From the IMG/VR virus record IMGVR_UViG_3300032285_001185, positions 1 through 40,449 of that record: 40,449 nucleotides of DNA; one strand, written 5' to 3'. Positions 1 to 9,229 of the stretch are shown in pieces. The notes under the pieces were generated by a model. It was not told where the DNA came from. It ran no database searches and saw only the letters and a program-made list of their open reading frames with translations. The stretch's first letter is position 1. Every line of letters starts with the position of its first letter. Made by a program: the position numbers and the translations under genes. The DNA comes from a virus.

Positions 1-116
1 CGGGCATTGACGACGCCATCTGGTCGGTGGCGGCGGGGTTCTTTACCGAGAACACGCCCAACCGCTTCTGGCTGGCGTTCTCCAACCCGCGCCGCAACAG
101 CGGGTACTTCTACGAG
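1..116. repeat. Terminal direct repeat, left copy (circle junction)
   Basis: These 116 bases are identical to the last 116 bases of the window (40334-40449). The repeat is coding sequence from the middle of the large terminase gene. It is therefore best read as assembly overlap of a circular or circularly permuted molecule rather than a biological terminal repeat. Joining the ends restores one uninterrupted terminase reading frame. Confidence 0.95.
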
Positions 117-926
117 TGCTTCAACTCCAAACGGGATTTTTGGCGCAACAAGATCGTGGACGCCCGGTCGGTCGAAGGGACCGACAAACAGGTCTACCAG
201 CAGATCATCGACGAGTACGGCGCGGATAGCAGCCAGGCGCATGTCGAAGTGTACGGGCAATTCCCGAACGCTTCGGATGACCAGTTCATCGGATCGTTGA
301 CCGTGGACGAGGCGATGAAACGCGAGCGGTGGAAAGACCAGTCGGCACCCATCGTGATTGGCGTGGACCCGGCGCGGTTTGGGTCCGACTCGACGGTCAT
401 CGCCGTGCGGCAGGGCCGCGACATCATCGCGATCAAGCGGCACAAGGGCGACGACACCATGGAGACCGTGGGACGGGTCATAGAGGCCATTGAGGAGTTC
501 AAGCCCACCATGGTCGTCGTGGACGAGGGCGGGTTGGGAGCGGGCGTCGTAGACCGGCTCAAGGAGCAACGGTACAAGATCAGGGGCGTGAACTTCGGGT
601 CCAAGTCGAAGAACCCGCTCATGTGGGGCAACAAGCGTGCAGAGATGTGGGGGGAGATGCGCGAATGGTTGAAGACGGCAAGCATCCCGACCGACCGCTA
701 CCTGAAGAGCGACCTGATTGGACCCCTTATGAAGCCGGATTCAAGAGGGACGATCTTCCTCGAAAGCAAAAAAGATATGAAGTTGAGGGGGCTTGCCTCG
801 CCCGACGCCGCCGACGCCATAGCGGTTACGTTCGCGTTTCCCGTTGCTCACCGCGAAATGGTTGACCGCAACCCGCGCAGAGGGTACTCTGCCGCTGGAA
901 TACCTACCTCATGGATGGGAGCCTGA
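3..926 (+). CDS. terL: Terminase large subunit, C-terminal part (gene split by the window ends)
   Basis: This is the C-terminal 307 residues of the packaging motor whose N-terminal part lies at 39736-40449. Joined across the circle the protein is about 507 residues, a normal TerL length. This part carries the RNase H-like nuclease that cuts the concatemer. The first catalytic aspartate lies in VIGVDPARFGSD, a second acidic motif in MVVVDEGGLGAG, and a late aspartate in ASPDAADAIAV. It acts with TerS (39324-39869) at the portal (1504-3672). The gene ends one base before the next start codon at 928. The missing 5' end is an artefact of where the circle was opened, not a truncation. Confidence 0.95.
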   Translation, partial: GIDDAIWSVAAGFFTENTPNRFWLAFSNPRRNSGYFYECFNSKRDFWRNKIVDARSVEGTDKQVYQQIIDEYGADSSQAHVEVYGQFPNASDDQFIGSLTVDEAMKRERWKDQSAPIVIGVDPARFGSDSTVIAVRQGRDIIAIKRHKGDDTMETVGRVIEAIEEFKPTMVVVDEGGLGAGVVDRLKEQRYKIRGVNFGSKSKNPLMWGNKRAEMWGEMREWLKTASIPTDRYLKSDLIGPLMKPDSRGTIFLESKKDMKLRGLASPDAADAIAVTFAFPVAHREMVDRNPRRGYSAAGIPTSWMGA

Positions 927-927
927 C

Positions 928-1341
928 ATGGCTAACTCAAAATCAATTGGCGTTGCGTTTCTGGACCAGAACATCGTTGGCGCGGACACGCTGTACGCTG
1001 ATGGCGAGATTGGTTATACCGCCGCCGCGCAGGGCGCGGTCACGCAGGCTACCGACAAGACCACGGGCGTAACGCTCAACAAGTCGATGGGCCGCATCAC
1101 CATGAGCAACGCGGCGCTGTCGGGCAACACGGCGGTGTCGTTTACACTGACGAACTCGCTGCTGAGCGCCAAAGACGTGATCGTTGTGTGCGTCAGCGGC
1201 GGCGGGACGGCAGCGGCCTACTCGGCGTATGTGTCCAGCATGACCTCCGGTTCGGCGGTTATTACGCTGCGCAACTTGACGGGTACATCGTACTCGGAAG
1301 CGGTTATCGTTAACTTTGCGATCATCCACGGCGCTCCGTAA
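928..1341 (+). CDS. Small structural protein between terminase and portal, unknown function
   Basis: A 137-residue protein rich in Ala, Gly, Ser and Thr, with alternating hydrophobic beta-type segments and no membrane helix. I chose the ATG at 928 because GGGAG lies a few bases upstream and the codon follows directly after the terminase stop. An in-frame ATG at 844 would overlap the terminase by more than 80 bases. Composition and position between terL and portal suggest a small head protein (decoration or coat-associated), but no motif proves this. I recall similar proteins in environmental podophages without an assigned role. Confidence 0.75.
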   Translation: MANSKSIGVAFLDQNIVGADTLYADGEIGYTAAAQGAVTQATDKTTGVTLNKSMGRITMSNAALSGNTAVSFTLTNSLLSAKDVIVVCVSGGGTAAAYSAYVSSMTSGSAVITLRNLTGTSYSEAVIVNFAIIHGAP

Positions 1342-1342
1342 C

Positions 1343-1504
1343 ATGCCGCTGGTCAAATCTGCATCCAAAAACGCCTTCCGCAGCAACATCAAAGCGGAAG
1401 TGGCAGCGGGTAAACCCGTAAAACAGGCGGTTGCCATCGCGTATTCGACCAAGCGCGCGGCAGCAGCCCCAAAAGCAAAGCCTATGGCTAAAAAGGGCAA
1501 ATAA
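1343..1504 (+). CDS. Very short basic protein upstream of portal
   Basis: A 53-residue, lysine- and alanine-rich protein starting MPLVKSASKNAF. It has a central AGKPVKQAVAIAYS segment and a highly basic tail ending MAKKGK. Short proteins with the pattern 'NI..E...GKP.KQAVAIA' are, from memory, common in phage structural regions and have no proven role. It may bind DNA or fill a small virion role. The start at 1343 is one base after the preceding stop, and the stop overlaps the portal ATG by one base. This indicates translational coupling and argues that the small gene is real. Confidence 0.7.
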   Translation: MPLVKSASKNAFRSNIKAEVAAGKPVKQAVAIAYSTKRAAAAPKAKPMAKKGK

Positions 1505-3672
1505 TGGCCGCGAACGACGTAGAAGCCGCCGGTAAGGTCTCCGAAGCTGACGACCACGACCGTCTGGCTACGATGCGTTCGCGGTTCACCATGGCTGTTT
1601 CGGCGTACTCCGAAAGCCGTGAAGACGAGTTGGACGATCTGCGCTTCATGGCCGGATCGCCCGACAACCAGTGGCAGTGGCCCGCCGACGTGCTGGCAAC
1701 CCGTGGCTCCGTACAGGGCCAGACGATCAACGCGCGGCCGTGCTTGACGATCAACAAGCTGCCGCAGCACGTCCGTCAGGTAACGAACGAGCAGCGGCAG
1801 AACCGCCCAACTGGCAAGGTCATCCCGGCGGACGACAAGGCCGACGTGGAGGTTGCCGAAATCTTTGATGGCATGGTGCGGCACATTGAGTACATCTCAG
1901 ACGCCGACGTGGCTTACGACACGGCTTGCGACAACCAGGTCACGTATGGCGAGGGCTACATCCGCATCCTGACGGAATACTGCCGCGACGACAGCTTCGA
2001 TCAGGACTTGAAAATTGGCCGCGTCCGCAACGCTTTTTCGGTCTACATGGACCCCACCATGCAAGACCCGTGCGGGTCTGACGCCAAATGGTGCTTCCTG
2101 ACCGAAGACATGACCAAAGACGAATACGAGCGCATGTTCCCCGATGCCTCGCCGGTCAGCTCTATGATGACGCAGGGCGTAGGCGACCAGTCGCTCGCGC
2201 AGTGGTTGACCGAAGACACCGTCCGCATCGCGGAATACTTCTATTACGATTATAAAACCGTCAAATTGAACCTCTACCCCGGTAATTTGACGGCGGTTGA
2301 CAATTCTCCGCAGGACAAGCAGCTCAAATTGATGTTTCAAAAGCCGTTGCGGAGTCGCGACGTTCACCAGAAACAGGTCAAGTGGGTCAAGACCAACGGT
2401 TTTGAAATTCTGGAAGAGCAGGATTGGGCGGGCAAGTGGATTCCCGTGATCCGCGTCGTTGGCAACGAATGGGAAGTTGACGGACGGCTGTACGTGTCCG
2501 GTCTGGTGCGCAACGCCAAGGACGCGCAGCGCATGTACAACTATTGGGTCAGCCAAGAGGCCGAAATGCTGGCGCTGGCTCCCAAAGCGCCGTTTATTGG
2601 TTACGGCGGGCAGTTTGAAGGCTACGAACAGCAGTGGAAGACGGCCAACACTAATAACTGGCCGTATTTGGAGGTCAATCCTGATGTCACAGATGGCGCA
2701 GGATCGGCTTTACCGCTGCCGCAGCGTGCTGCACCGCCGCTCGCTCAGACTGGCCTCATACAGGCTAAAATGGGGGCTTCTGACGACATCAAAGCCACCA
2801 CGGGCCAGTACGACAGTTCGCTTGGCGCGACCAGCAACGAACGCTCTGGCCGGGCAATTTTGGCTCGTGAAAAACAAGGCGATACGGGTACATATCACTA
2901 CGTAGACAACCTTTCGCGGGCTATTCGGCACGTCACCCGTCAACTTGTTGACATGATTCCGAAGATTTACGACACCGAACGAATTGCGCGCATTGTTGGC
3001 CTCGACGGCGAGGTCGGCATGGTCAAGATCAACCCGCAGCAGCCCGAACCCGTCAAATCCATCGTGGATCAAACGGGTATTGTGATGGAAAAAGTCTATA
3101 ACCCGTCTGTCGGCACATACGACGTGTGCGTTACGACTGGGCCTGGCTACATGACCAAGCGCCAAGAAGCGCTGGACGCCATGTCCATGCTGTTGCAGTC
3201 CAACCCGGACCTTTGGAGCGTTGCTGGCGACCTGTTCATCAAGAATATGGACTGGCCGGGCGCGCAGGAGATGGCTAAGCGGTTTGCCAAGATCATTGAC
3301 CCGAAGGTCATGGATGGCGAAGACCAGTCGCCCGAGATGCAGCACGCCAAGCAGCAGATGGAGGCCATGACGCAGCACATGCAGCAGATGGAAGGCATGT
3401 TGCAGCGCGTGCAGCAGTCGATGGAAGCGCAGGATTTGGACATTAAGCGGTTTGATTCGCAAGTGAAGGCATACGACGCCGAAACCAAGCGAATTTCGGC
3501 GGTTCAAGCTTCGATGTCTGAAGAGCAGATTCACGACATCGTTATGGGAACCATCCACGCCGCGATTGACACGGGCGATCTGGTCAGCGGAATGCCGTCA
3601 CGTGACCAGCTGGAACAGAATGAAATGGGCGAAGCGCCTCCGCAGCCCGAAATGATGGGACAAGGCCAATGA
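1504..3672 (+). CDS. Portal protein, P22 gp1-like
   Basis: A 722-residue portal, matching the size of P22-type portals (about 725). The ring of portal subunits sits at one vertex, is the channel for DNA, and anchors TerL and later the tail proteins. The N-terminal half has the features of the P22 portal family: an early DLRFMAG segment, NKLPQHVRQVTNEQRQNRP, and a NAFSVYMDPT motif near residue 185. The last 130 residues are rich in Met, Gln and Glu (repeated HMQQMEG-like helix) and likely form the long C-terminal barrel of this class. AAGGG precedes the ATG. Its stop overlaps the next ATG by four bases. Confidence 0.93.
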   Translation: MAANDVEAAGKVSEADDHDRLATMRSRFTMAVSAYSESREDELDDLRFMAGSPDNQWQWPADVLATRGSVQGQTINARPCLTINKLPQHVRQVTNEQRQNRPTGKVIPADDKADVEVAEIFDGMVRHIEYISDADVAYDTACDNQVTYGEGYIRILTEYCRDDSFDQDLKIGRVRNAFSVYMDPTMQDPCGSDAKWCFLTEDMTKDEYERMFPDASPVSSMMTQGVGDQSLAQWLTEDTVRIAEYFYYDYKTVKLNLYPGNLTAVDNSPQDKQLKLMFQKPLRSRDVHQKQVKWVKTNGFEILEEQDWAGKWIPVIRVVGNEWEVDGRLYVSGLVRNAKDAQRMYNYWVSQEAEMLALAPKAPFIGYGGQFEGYEQQWKTANTNNWPYLEVNPDVTDGAGSALPLPQRAAPPLAQTGLIQAKMGASDDIKATTGQYDSSLGATSNERSGRAILAREKQGDTGTYHYVDNLSRAIRHVTRQLVDMIPKIYDTERIARIVGLDGEVGMVKINPQQPEPVKSIVDQTGIVMEKVYNPSVGTYDVCVTTGPGYMTKRQEALDAMSMLLQSNPDLWSVAGDLFIKNMDWPGAQEMAKRFAKIIDPKVMDGEDQSPEMQHAKQQMEAMTQHMQQMEGMLQRVQQSMEAQDLDIKRFDSQVKAYDAETKRISAVQASMSEEQIHDIVMGTIHAAIDTGDLVSGMPSRDQLEQNEMGEAPPQPEMMGQGQ

Positions 3673-4031
3673 AAGCCGCTGACTTCATAGGTTGCATGTT
3701 TTTGGCGCGGGATGTGGCCCATTCCGTCCATTTGAACACCCGCAGTTTTGCCAAACACATGGCATTAAACACGTTTTACGACGAAATTGTCGGTTTGGCC
3801 GACACTTTTGCTGAAACGTACCAAGGGCGGCACGGGCTAGTTGGTCCGATCACGTTGCACTCGGCCAAAAAGACATCTAACATCGTTGAGTTCTTGACCG
3901 ACAATTTGGCTGAGCTTGAAGACGCTCGCTATAAGGTCTGCGACAAAGACGAGACGGCAATCCAGAACATCATTGACGAGATCGTTGGTTTGTACCTGAC
4001 GACCTTGTACAAACTTCGCTTCTTGGCGTGA
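3669..4031 (+). CDS. Dps/ferritin-like helical protein (DUF5856-type)
   Basis: A 120-residue, all-helical protein translationally coupled to the portal gene (ATGA overlap). The pattern of an N-terminal FIGCMFLARDVAHSVHL, then FYDEIVGLADTFAE, YQGRHG, and a last helix IIDEIVGLYLTTLYKLRFL matches what I remember of the phage DUF5856 family. That family is predicted to adopt a Dps or ferritin-like four-helix fold. Conserved His (H18, H21) and acidic residues (D39, E40, E49) could bind metal, though this is inferred. It is one of several small genes inserted here between portal and scaffold. Possible roles are binding or protecting packaged DNA, or a structural head role. Confidence 0.7.
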   Translation: MKAADFIGCMFLARDVAHSVHLNTRSFAKHMALNTFYDEIVGLADTFAETYQGRHGLVGPITLHSAKKTSNIVEFLTDNLAELEDARYKVCDKDETAIQNIIDEIVGLYLTTLYKLRFLA

Positions 4032-4041
4032 GGTAAGAAAA

Positions 4042-4458
4042 ATGCCTACAGCATCTTACGTTAAATATACCGCCGCCATTGAACCGCTCTTTGAGGGCAT
4101 CAATTCAGGCAGCGACGCGTGGAAAGTGGCGCTGGCGTCCACGGTCAACATCGCAGATACGACGTTTACGGCAGGCACTACGGACTTGGCGACCGGCGGC
4201 GGCTACACGGCTGGCGGCAACGCGGCAAGCACCACGTCTGCGTCACAGACCTCGGGAACGTACAAGCTGGTTCTTGCCAGCCCTTCAACGTGGACAGCCA
4301 CGGGCGCCGGGTTTACGTTCAGATATGCTATCCTTTGGGACAGCACGACCAACACGCCGGTAGCCTATTGGGATTACGGTTCCAGCCAGGCGGTTGCTGC
4401 TGGCGAAACGGTTACTGTGACTCTTGACGCCACCAATGGCGTGTTCCAGGCTTCGTAA
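4042..4458 (+). CDS. Beta-rich virion-associated protein, unknown function
   Basis: A 138-residue protein starting MPTASYVKYTAAIEPLFEGIN. It then consists of Thr/Ser/Ala/Gly-rich beta segments, including the pattern RYAILWDSTTNTPVAYWDYGS followed by GETVTVTLDATNGVF. This block is, from memory, frequent in phage proteins of unknown role that sit in head or tail gene clusters. No signal peptide or membrane segment is present. A GAGGTAAG sequence precedes the start. Neighbours suggest a structural or decoration role, but the sequence does not show which. Confidence 0.72.
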   Translation: MPTASYVKYTAAIEPLFEGINSGSDAWKVALASTVNIADTTFTAGTTDLATGGGYTAGGNAASTTSASQTSGTYKLVLASPSTWTATGAGFTFRYAILWDSTTNTPVAYWDYGSSQAVAAGETVTVTLDATNGVFQAS

Positions 4459-4478
4459 CGGCGGGGTAGGGAAAGAAT

Positions 4479-4727
4479 ATGATTCAGATCATCTTTGAGC
4501 GGGGCGAAGACCCGTATCGCTTCTGTGACGCGATCTACCTTCCTGATGATCACACATTCACGGATGCTCAGATTGAACAGATGAAGGATGACCGCTACAA
4601 CAAATGGTATGATTTGGTGACCAACCCGCCGCCGCCGGTTGAAGAGCCAGCGTCCGTTGTGCCGTTTATCAACCCAGATGATTACGTCGATGTGAACGGT
4701 GTGCGTTACTATAAGCCTGCGGAGTAA
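4479..4727 (+). CDS. Small acidic protein, unknown function
   Basis: An 82-residue protein of strongly acidic character. It has YLPDDHTFTDAQIEQMKDDRYNKW in the middle (written here in two parts: YLPDDHTFTDAQ and IEQMKDDRYNKW), a proline run NPPPPVEEP, and a C-terminal VNGVRYYKPAE. The short gap to its neighbours (20 and 5 bases) and a GGGAAAG sequence before the ATG support translation. I do not recognise the family. Position directly before the 1498-residue modular protein suggests it could assist that protein's folding or attachment, which is a guess from order only. Confidence 0.65.
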   Translation: MIQIIFERGEDPYRFCDAIYLPDDHTFTDAQIEQMKDDRYNKWYDLVTNPPPPVEEPASVVPFINPDDYVDVNGVRYYKPAE

Positions 4728-4732
4728 GCGGT

Positions 4733-7700
4733 ATGGCAACGCGCTACTGGGTTGGTGGGGCCGGTAACTGGTCAAGCACGACTAAATGGTCTGCCACATC
4801 TGGCGGCGGGTCTGGCGCGTCGGTGCCAATTTCGACGGATGACGTTTTTTTTGACGCCAACTCTGGGTTAACCGGCCTTATTGCCACTGTTGACACCGCG
4901 CAAACGTGCGCTTCACTTACACTGTCCCCCGGCAGCACAGCCGGGCTTTATACGATAGTAATTGCGTCCAGCTTGACCGTTACTGGTGCATTCTCAATGT
5001 CTGGAACTGCGGGCAACCGCAGATATTTGATCTCCAGCTCGACATACGGTATTGCGACCAACTTTGTCGTTGGCTCGGCATCCGGTTTGTCTGACGTAGA
5101 TTTTCGCGATTTGCTTGTGACGGGCGCTGCGGCCCCCTTGTCTGGAACGCGCATTGGCAATCTGCAAGGCGTCACTGGCGTTACGTTTTCCGCACCAAAA
5201 AACGTTTACCGAGTTGGTGGTGGAACACTAAACTGGTCCGCACTTGGTTGGGCGCCCACGTCTGGCGGAACAGCAGACGCCAATAGTTTTCCTTTGGCTC
5301 AAGACACGGCTGTTTTTGATAGCTCATCAGGCGCTACCTTAACATCTACATTTAATACGGCCATACCATACACGGGTTCGATTGATATGTCGGCCCGCAC
5401 AACCGCGATGACGATTGCCGCGACAGCTGCGTTTACGATATATGGCAACTGGATTAATAGCACCAGTACTGTAATTTCCGGTACAGGTATCACGACGTTT
5501 GCTAATCGCACGGCGCAAAGCATCACAAGTGCGACAAAAGCTTTTACCCAGCCAATCACTATTGACAGTTTTGGCGGAACCGTCAGCCTTACCGATGCGT
5601 TAAATATTGGCACCAACACTCTGACCGTCACCAACGGCACGTTTAACACAAACGGTTTTACCGTAACCGCCCTCACTTTATCTTCAAGCAACAGCAATGT
5701 GCGCGCCATCAATCTTGGGGCAAGCACGATCAATCTGTCAAACACCTTCAACGCCGTTGATTTTACAACGTCAACCAATTTGACGTTTAACGCTGGCACG
5801 TCGTCAATTGTTCTGTCTGGCGGTTCAACCGCCAATATATTTAGCGGTGGTGGAAATACGTTTTACAACGTAACACTTACGGATACTGGTAACGGGGGTG
5901 TACCCGCAATATCCGGCACAAATACTTTTAATAATTTTACGATGACCGCTCCTGCTGCAACGGGGCTTATCTCTCTGCGCCTTTCGGCCAATCAAACCGT
6001 TAACGGAACATTAACTGTTGCGGGCGCTACAGCAATACGCCGGATGTTCTTGCGCTCAGATACGATTGGCACTCAGCGGACAATTTCCGTTGGCACGTTA
6101 TCCGCGCAAGATTGTGATTTCAGAGACATTGCAGTTACTGGCGCTGCTGCTCCTTACGACGCTTCCCTGTTGCGCGTAGGTGATTGCGGTGGCAATTCCG
6201 GCGTCACATTCGCCGCTGGCGTACCCAAATACTGGAACCTCGGCGGAACAACTGTAAACTGGTCTGCTACGGGGTGGGCAACATCAAGCGGCGGCACACC
6301 TGCCGTAAACAATTTTCCATTGGCGCAAGATACCGCGACTTTTAATACGGCTGGAACTGTACCTTCTACCAATCTGGTAATGGATGCGGCTTGGAACGTC
6401 GGGACGTTTAACGCTTCGGCGCGCACCACGGCCATGCCGTTTTCAGCAGGCACCGCTGGAATATCGGTCTATGGAAACTGGTTGTTTGGCACTGGGGTCA
6501 CGGTTGCTAGTACGACCGGAACAATTACATTTTCTGGGCGCGGTACTCAGAATATCACAAGCAATGCTATTACTTTTAACTGCCCCGTCACCATAAACTC
6601 AAGCACTGGCACTGTGCAACTTGTAGACGGACTGACGTTATCTTCCGCGCGCACTTTGACGATTACATCCGGCACGTTTGACGCTGTTACTTTCCCTGTG
6701 TCAACGGGTATCGCTACCCTATCTGGCGGCACTCAAAAAATGGGGTCCGGCACCTGGACCCTATCTGGGACAGGGGTAACTGTTTGGACCCAAAATGGCG
6801 GAACTTTTTTAAAAGGCACCGCTAACATCGTTTTGTCAGACCAGACTACGGGCGCCCGCACTTTTGCTGGCGGCGGGCAAACATACAACACGCTGACCAT
6901 CGGTGGGGCAACTGGCGTCAGCACACTGACAATTACAGGCAACAATCAGTTCGCAACACTGGCGTCCACCAAAACAGTGGCGCACACAATTGCGCTTGGA
7001 ACGACAACGCAAACATTCGGTTCGTGGACCGTCACCGGCACTGTTGGTAACGTGGTAACCGTTACTGGCGGGGCAACCCTTACAATCGTGGGTTCAAGAG
7101 TTTCTGGCGTCGACTATCTGGCAATGGGTACGGCGATAAATAACAGTTTATCGACGGGTGAGTTCTACGCTGGCGCAAATTCTACCGGAACCGGCAATCG
7201 TATTATTTTAACAGCCGCCCCAACTCCCGTTACCCGCTATTGGGTTGGCGGCACCGGCACTTGGGATGCATCAACCACAACGAACTGGTCGGCGTCTTCT
7301 GGTGGGGCCGGGGGAGCCTCAGTTCCGACATCTGCGGACGCCGTGGTTTTTGACACACTGTCAAATGCGACAGCGTACACGGTCACATGCACGGCCACAC
7401 AGTTGCGCTGCGCTGCCTTGACGATGGCGGGGCCGCTGACAGGCAACGTTACATGGGCGGGGACTGCGCCGCTGGCTATTCACGGCAACGTGTCGCTTTC
7501 GGCTACCGGCATCACCCGCACTTATACCGGCACAATCACTTTGTCTGGTTCGACTACGGGCCGAACCTTTACGACAAATAACGTTTCCCTTGCCAGCCCA
7601 ATAGATGTTAACGGGGTAGGTTGCGGATGGTCTTTGGGCAGCGCGTTAACGCTTGGTACGACAAACAATATTTCTCTTACAAATGGCAGTTTTGACACCG

Positions 7701-9229
7701 CCAATTTCAATTGTTTTATCGGAAGATTTTCTACGTCTTCACTCGTAAACAACATATCTTTGTCTTTAGGTTCGTCAATAATTACGGAGCAATCTAATGG
7801 TTTTGCGTGTTCAGGTGTAAATTTTACTTTTAACGCCGGAACTTCGACAATCAATAACTCAGAAACCAGCGCGGCGAGCATAAACGGAACGCAACCGCTT
7901 ACGTTTTATAATTACAATTTTACAGGTGCCAATTTAATACAAGCAACTATTAACGGCGCGCACACGTTTAATAATCTTTCTTTTGCGGGACGAACGGCAA
8001 TCGGCGTAACGACTATTTTATTTGCTTCCAATTTAACAATAACTGGAACCTTGACCTTTTCAGCTGGCACAAACGCCACAATGCGTTTATCTGCGCAATC
8101 TACCACTATTGCCACTTCGCGCACGTTAACTTGCGCTGCGGTTTCTGGCACCGACGTTGACTTCCGCGACATCACCATTGCTGGCGCGGCGGCTCCAATC
8201 AGCGGGCTACGTTTTGGCGACTGCAAGGGTAACAGCGGCATCACATTTGACGCGGGCGTACCCAAATATTGGAACCTTGCTGGTGGCGGCAACTGGTCTT
8301 CTGTCGGGTGGGCAACTTCAAGCGGCGGCACCCCCGCCGTAAACAACTTTCCGCTGGCTCAGGACACGGCTACTTTTGAGTCTACTGGGCTTAACTCTGG
8401 CGCGACCATCACCGTTGACGCAGGGTTTGCTATTGGGACGATTGACATGTCGGCCCGCTCCACCAACACAATAATATTGGCGACCGGATCAACAACGCCC
8501 TTTATCTATGGCAACTGGATCAACGGCACCGGCACCACGCCAAGCGGCACCGGAATATTGACGTTTACGGGCCGTGGTTCGCAGACCATCACAAGCGCCA
8601 CCAGAACTTTTACGCAACCAATCACAATCACCACACCCGGTGGCTCCGTGATTTTGGGGGACGCATTCACGACAAGTGCAAGCGTGGCTGGCGCGCTCCA
8701 AATTACACAAGGGACTTTTGACGCCAACGGCTATTCTGTAACATTTTCTGGCGCGTCATCCACCGTAACCACCAGCGGAAGTGTGACTAGAACGATTGCA
8801 GTTGGGTCTGCAATATGGACCCTCGCGGGGTCTGGTAACGCTTGGAATATCGCGGCATCAACCGGCCTAACTATTACTGGCTCTGGAACAATTCGCTTGT
8901 CCAACGCCTCTGCAAAAACGTTTGTTGGCGGCGGCGTATCTTATTCTAACGTTGCCCTCGACCAAGGCGGTGCTGGCGCGTTAACGATCAGCGGCAACAA
9001 CACGCTGGGGAACATTACAAACAGCTACGGCACGACGGGCGCAACCTCTATTCTTTTGGCTAACACGACGCAAACAGTGAGCCAATTCACTGCTGCCGGA
9101 ACAGCGACAAGACTTTTGACGATTAGCGGAACCAGCGCGGCTGCGCCTGGAACGCTGATTTACACCGGCAGCGGCAACGTCAACGTTGATTATCTGACCA
9201 TTAACAACGTGCGAGGCTACCCGCTATGA
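4733..9229 (+). CDS. Giant modular beta-repeat protein (putative adhesin, head fibre or decoration)
   Basis: A 1498-residue protein made almost wholly of Ser/Thr/Gly/Ala-rich beta segments. Modules open with an aromatic signature of type (R/K)YW..GG..NWS...W followed by SSGG.....FPLAQDTA.FD. They begin near residues 4, 160, 499, 835 and 1178, giving spacings of 156, 339, 336 and 343. A DFRD..V.GAAAP motif occurs at about residues 123, 462 and 1143, just before three of them. The fold is probably a long beta-solenoid, as in surface adhesins and fibres. Base composition is clearly more AT-rich than the neighbours, especially 7650-8100, which suggests a separate origin. No signal peptide is present. 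Its place between portal and scaffold is unusual for a P22-type order. Its function (host binding, head fibre) is inferred only. Confidence 0.8.
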   Translation: MATRYWVGGAGNWSSTTKWSATSGGGSGASVPISTDDVFFDANSGLTGLIATVDTAQTCASLTLSPGSTAGLYTIVIASSLTVTGAFSMSGTAGNRRYLISSSTYGIATNFVVGSASGLSDVDFRDLLVTGAAAPLSGTRIGNLQGVTGVTFSAPKNVYRVGGGTLNWSALGWAPTSGGTADANSFPLAQDTAVFDSSSGATLTSTFNTAIPYTGSIDMSARTTAMTIAATAAFTIYGNWINSTSTVISGTGITTFANRTAQSITSATKAFTQPITIDSFGGTVSLTDALNIGTNTLTVTNGTFNTNGFTVTALTLSSSNSNVRAINLGASTINLSNTFNAVDFTTSTNLTFNAGTSSIVLSGGSTANIFSGGGNTFYNVTLTDTGNGGVPAISGTNTFNNFTMTAPAATGLISLRLSANQTVNGTLTVAGATAIRRMFLRSDTIGTQRTISVGTLSAQDCDFRDIAVTGAAAPYDASLLRVGDCGGNSGVTFAAGVPKYWNLGGTTVNWSATGWATSSGGTPAVNNFPLAQDTATFNTAGTVPSTNLVMDAAWNVGTFNASARTTAMPFSAGTAGISVYGNWLFGTGVTVASTTGTITFSGRGTQNITSNAITFNCPVTINSSTGTVQLVDGLTLSSARTLTITSGTFDAVTFPVSTGIATLSGGTQKMGSGTWTLSGTGVTVWTQNGGTFLKGTANIVLSDQTTGARTFAGGGQTYNTLTIGGATGVSTLTITGNNQFATLASTKTVAHTIALGTTTQTFGSWTVTGTVGNVVTVTGGATLTIVGSRVSGVDYLAMGTAINNSLSTGEFYAGANSTGTGNRIILTAAPTPVTRYWVGGTGTWDASTTTNWSASSGGAGGASVPTSADAVVFDTLSNATAYTVTCTATQLRCAALTMAGPLTGNVTWAGTAPLAIHGNVSLSATGITRTYTGTITLSGSTTGRTFTTNNVSLASPIDVNGVGCGWSLGSALTLGTTNNISLTNGSFDTANFNCFIGRFSTSSLVNNISLSLGSSIITEQSNGFACSGVNFTFNAGTSTINNSETSAASINGTQPLTFYNYNFTGANLIQATINGAHTFNNLSFAGRTAIGVTTILFASNLTITGTLTFSAGTNATMRLSAQSTTIATSRTLTCAAVSGTDVDFRDITIAGAAAPISGLRFGDCKGNSGITFDAGVPKYWNLAGGGNWSSVGWATSSGGTPAVNNFPLAQDTATFESTGLNSGATITVDAGFAIGTIDMSARSTNTIILATGSTTPFIYGNWINGTGTTPSGTGILTFTGRGSQTITSATRTFTQPITITTPGGSVILGDAFTTSASVAGALQITQGTFDANGYSVTFSGASSTVTTSGSVTRTIAVGSAIWTLAGSGNAWNIAASTGLTITGSGTIRLSNASAKTFVGGGVSYSNVALDQGGAGALTISGNNTLGNITNSYGTTGATSILLANTTQTVSQFTAAGTATRLLTISGTSAAAPGTLIYTGSGNVNVDYLTINNVRGYPL

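Noticed and set aside
844-928. ATG at 844 as the start of the gene after terL
   Set aside because: It would add 28 residues that overlap the well-conserved terminase C-terminus; ATG 928 has a good ribosome site.
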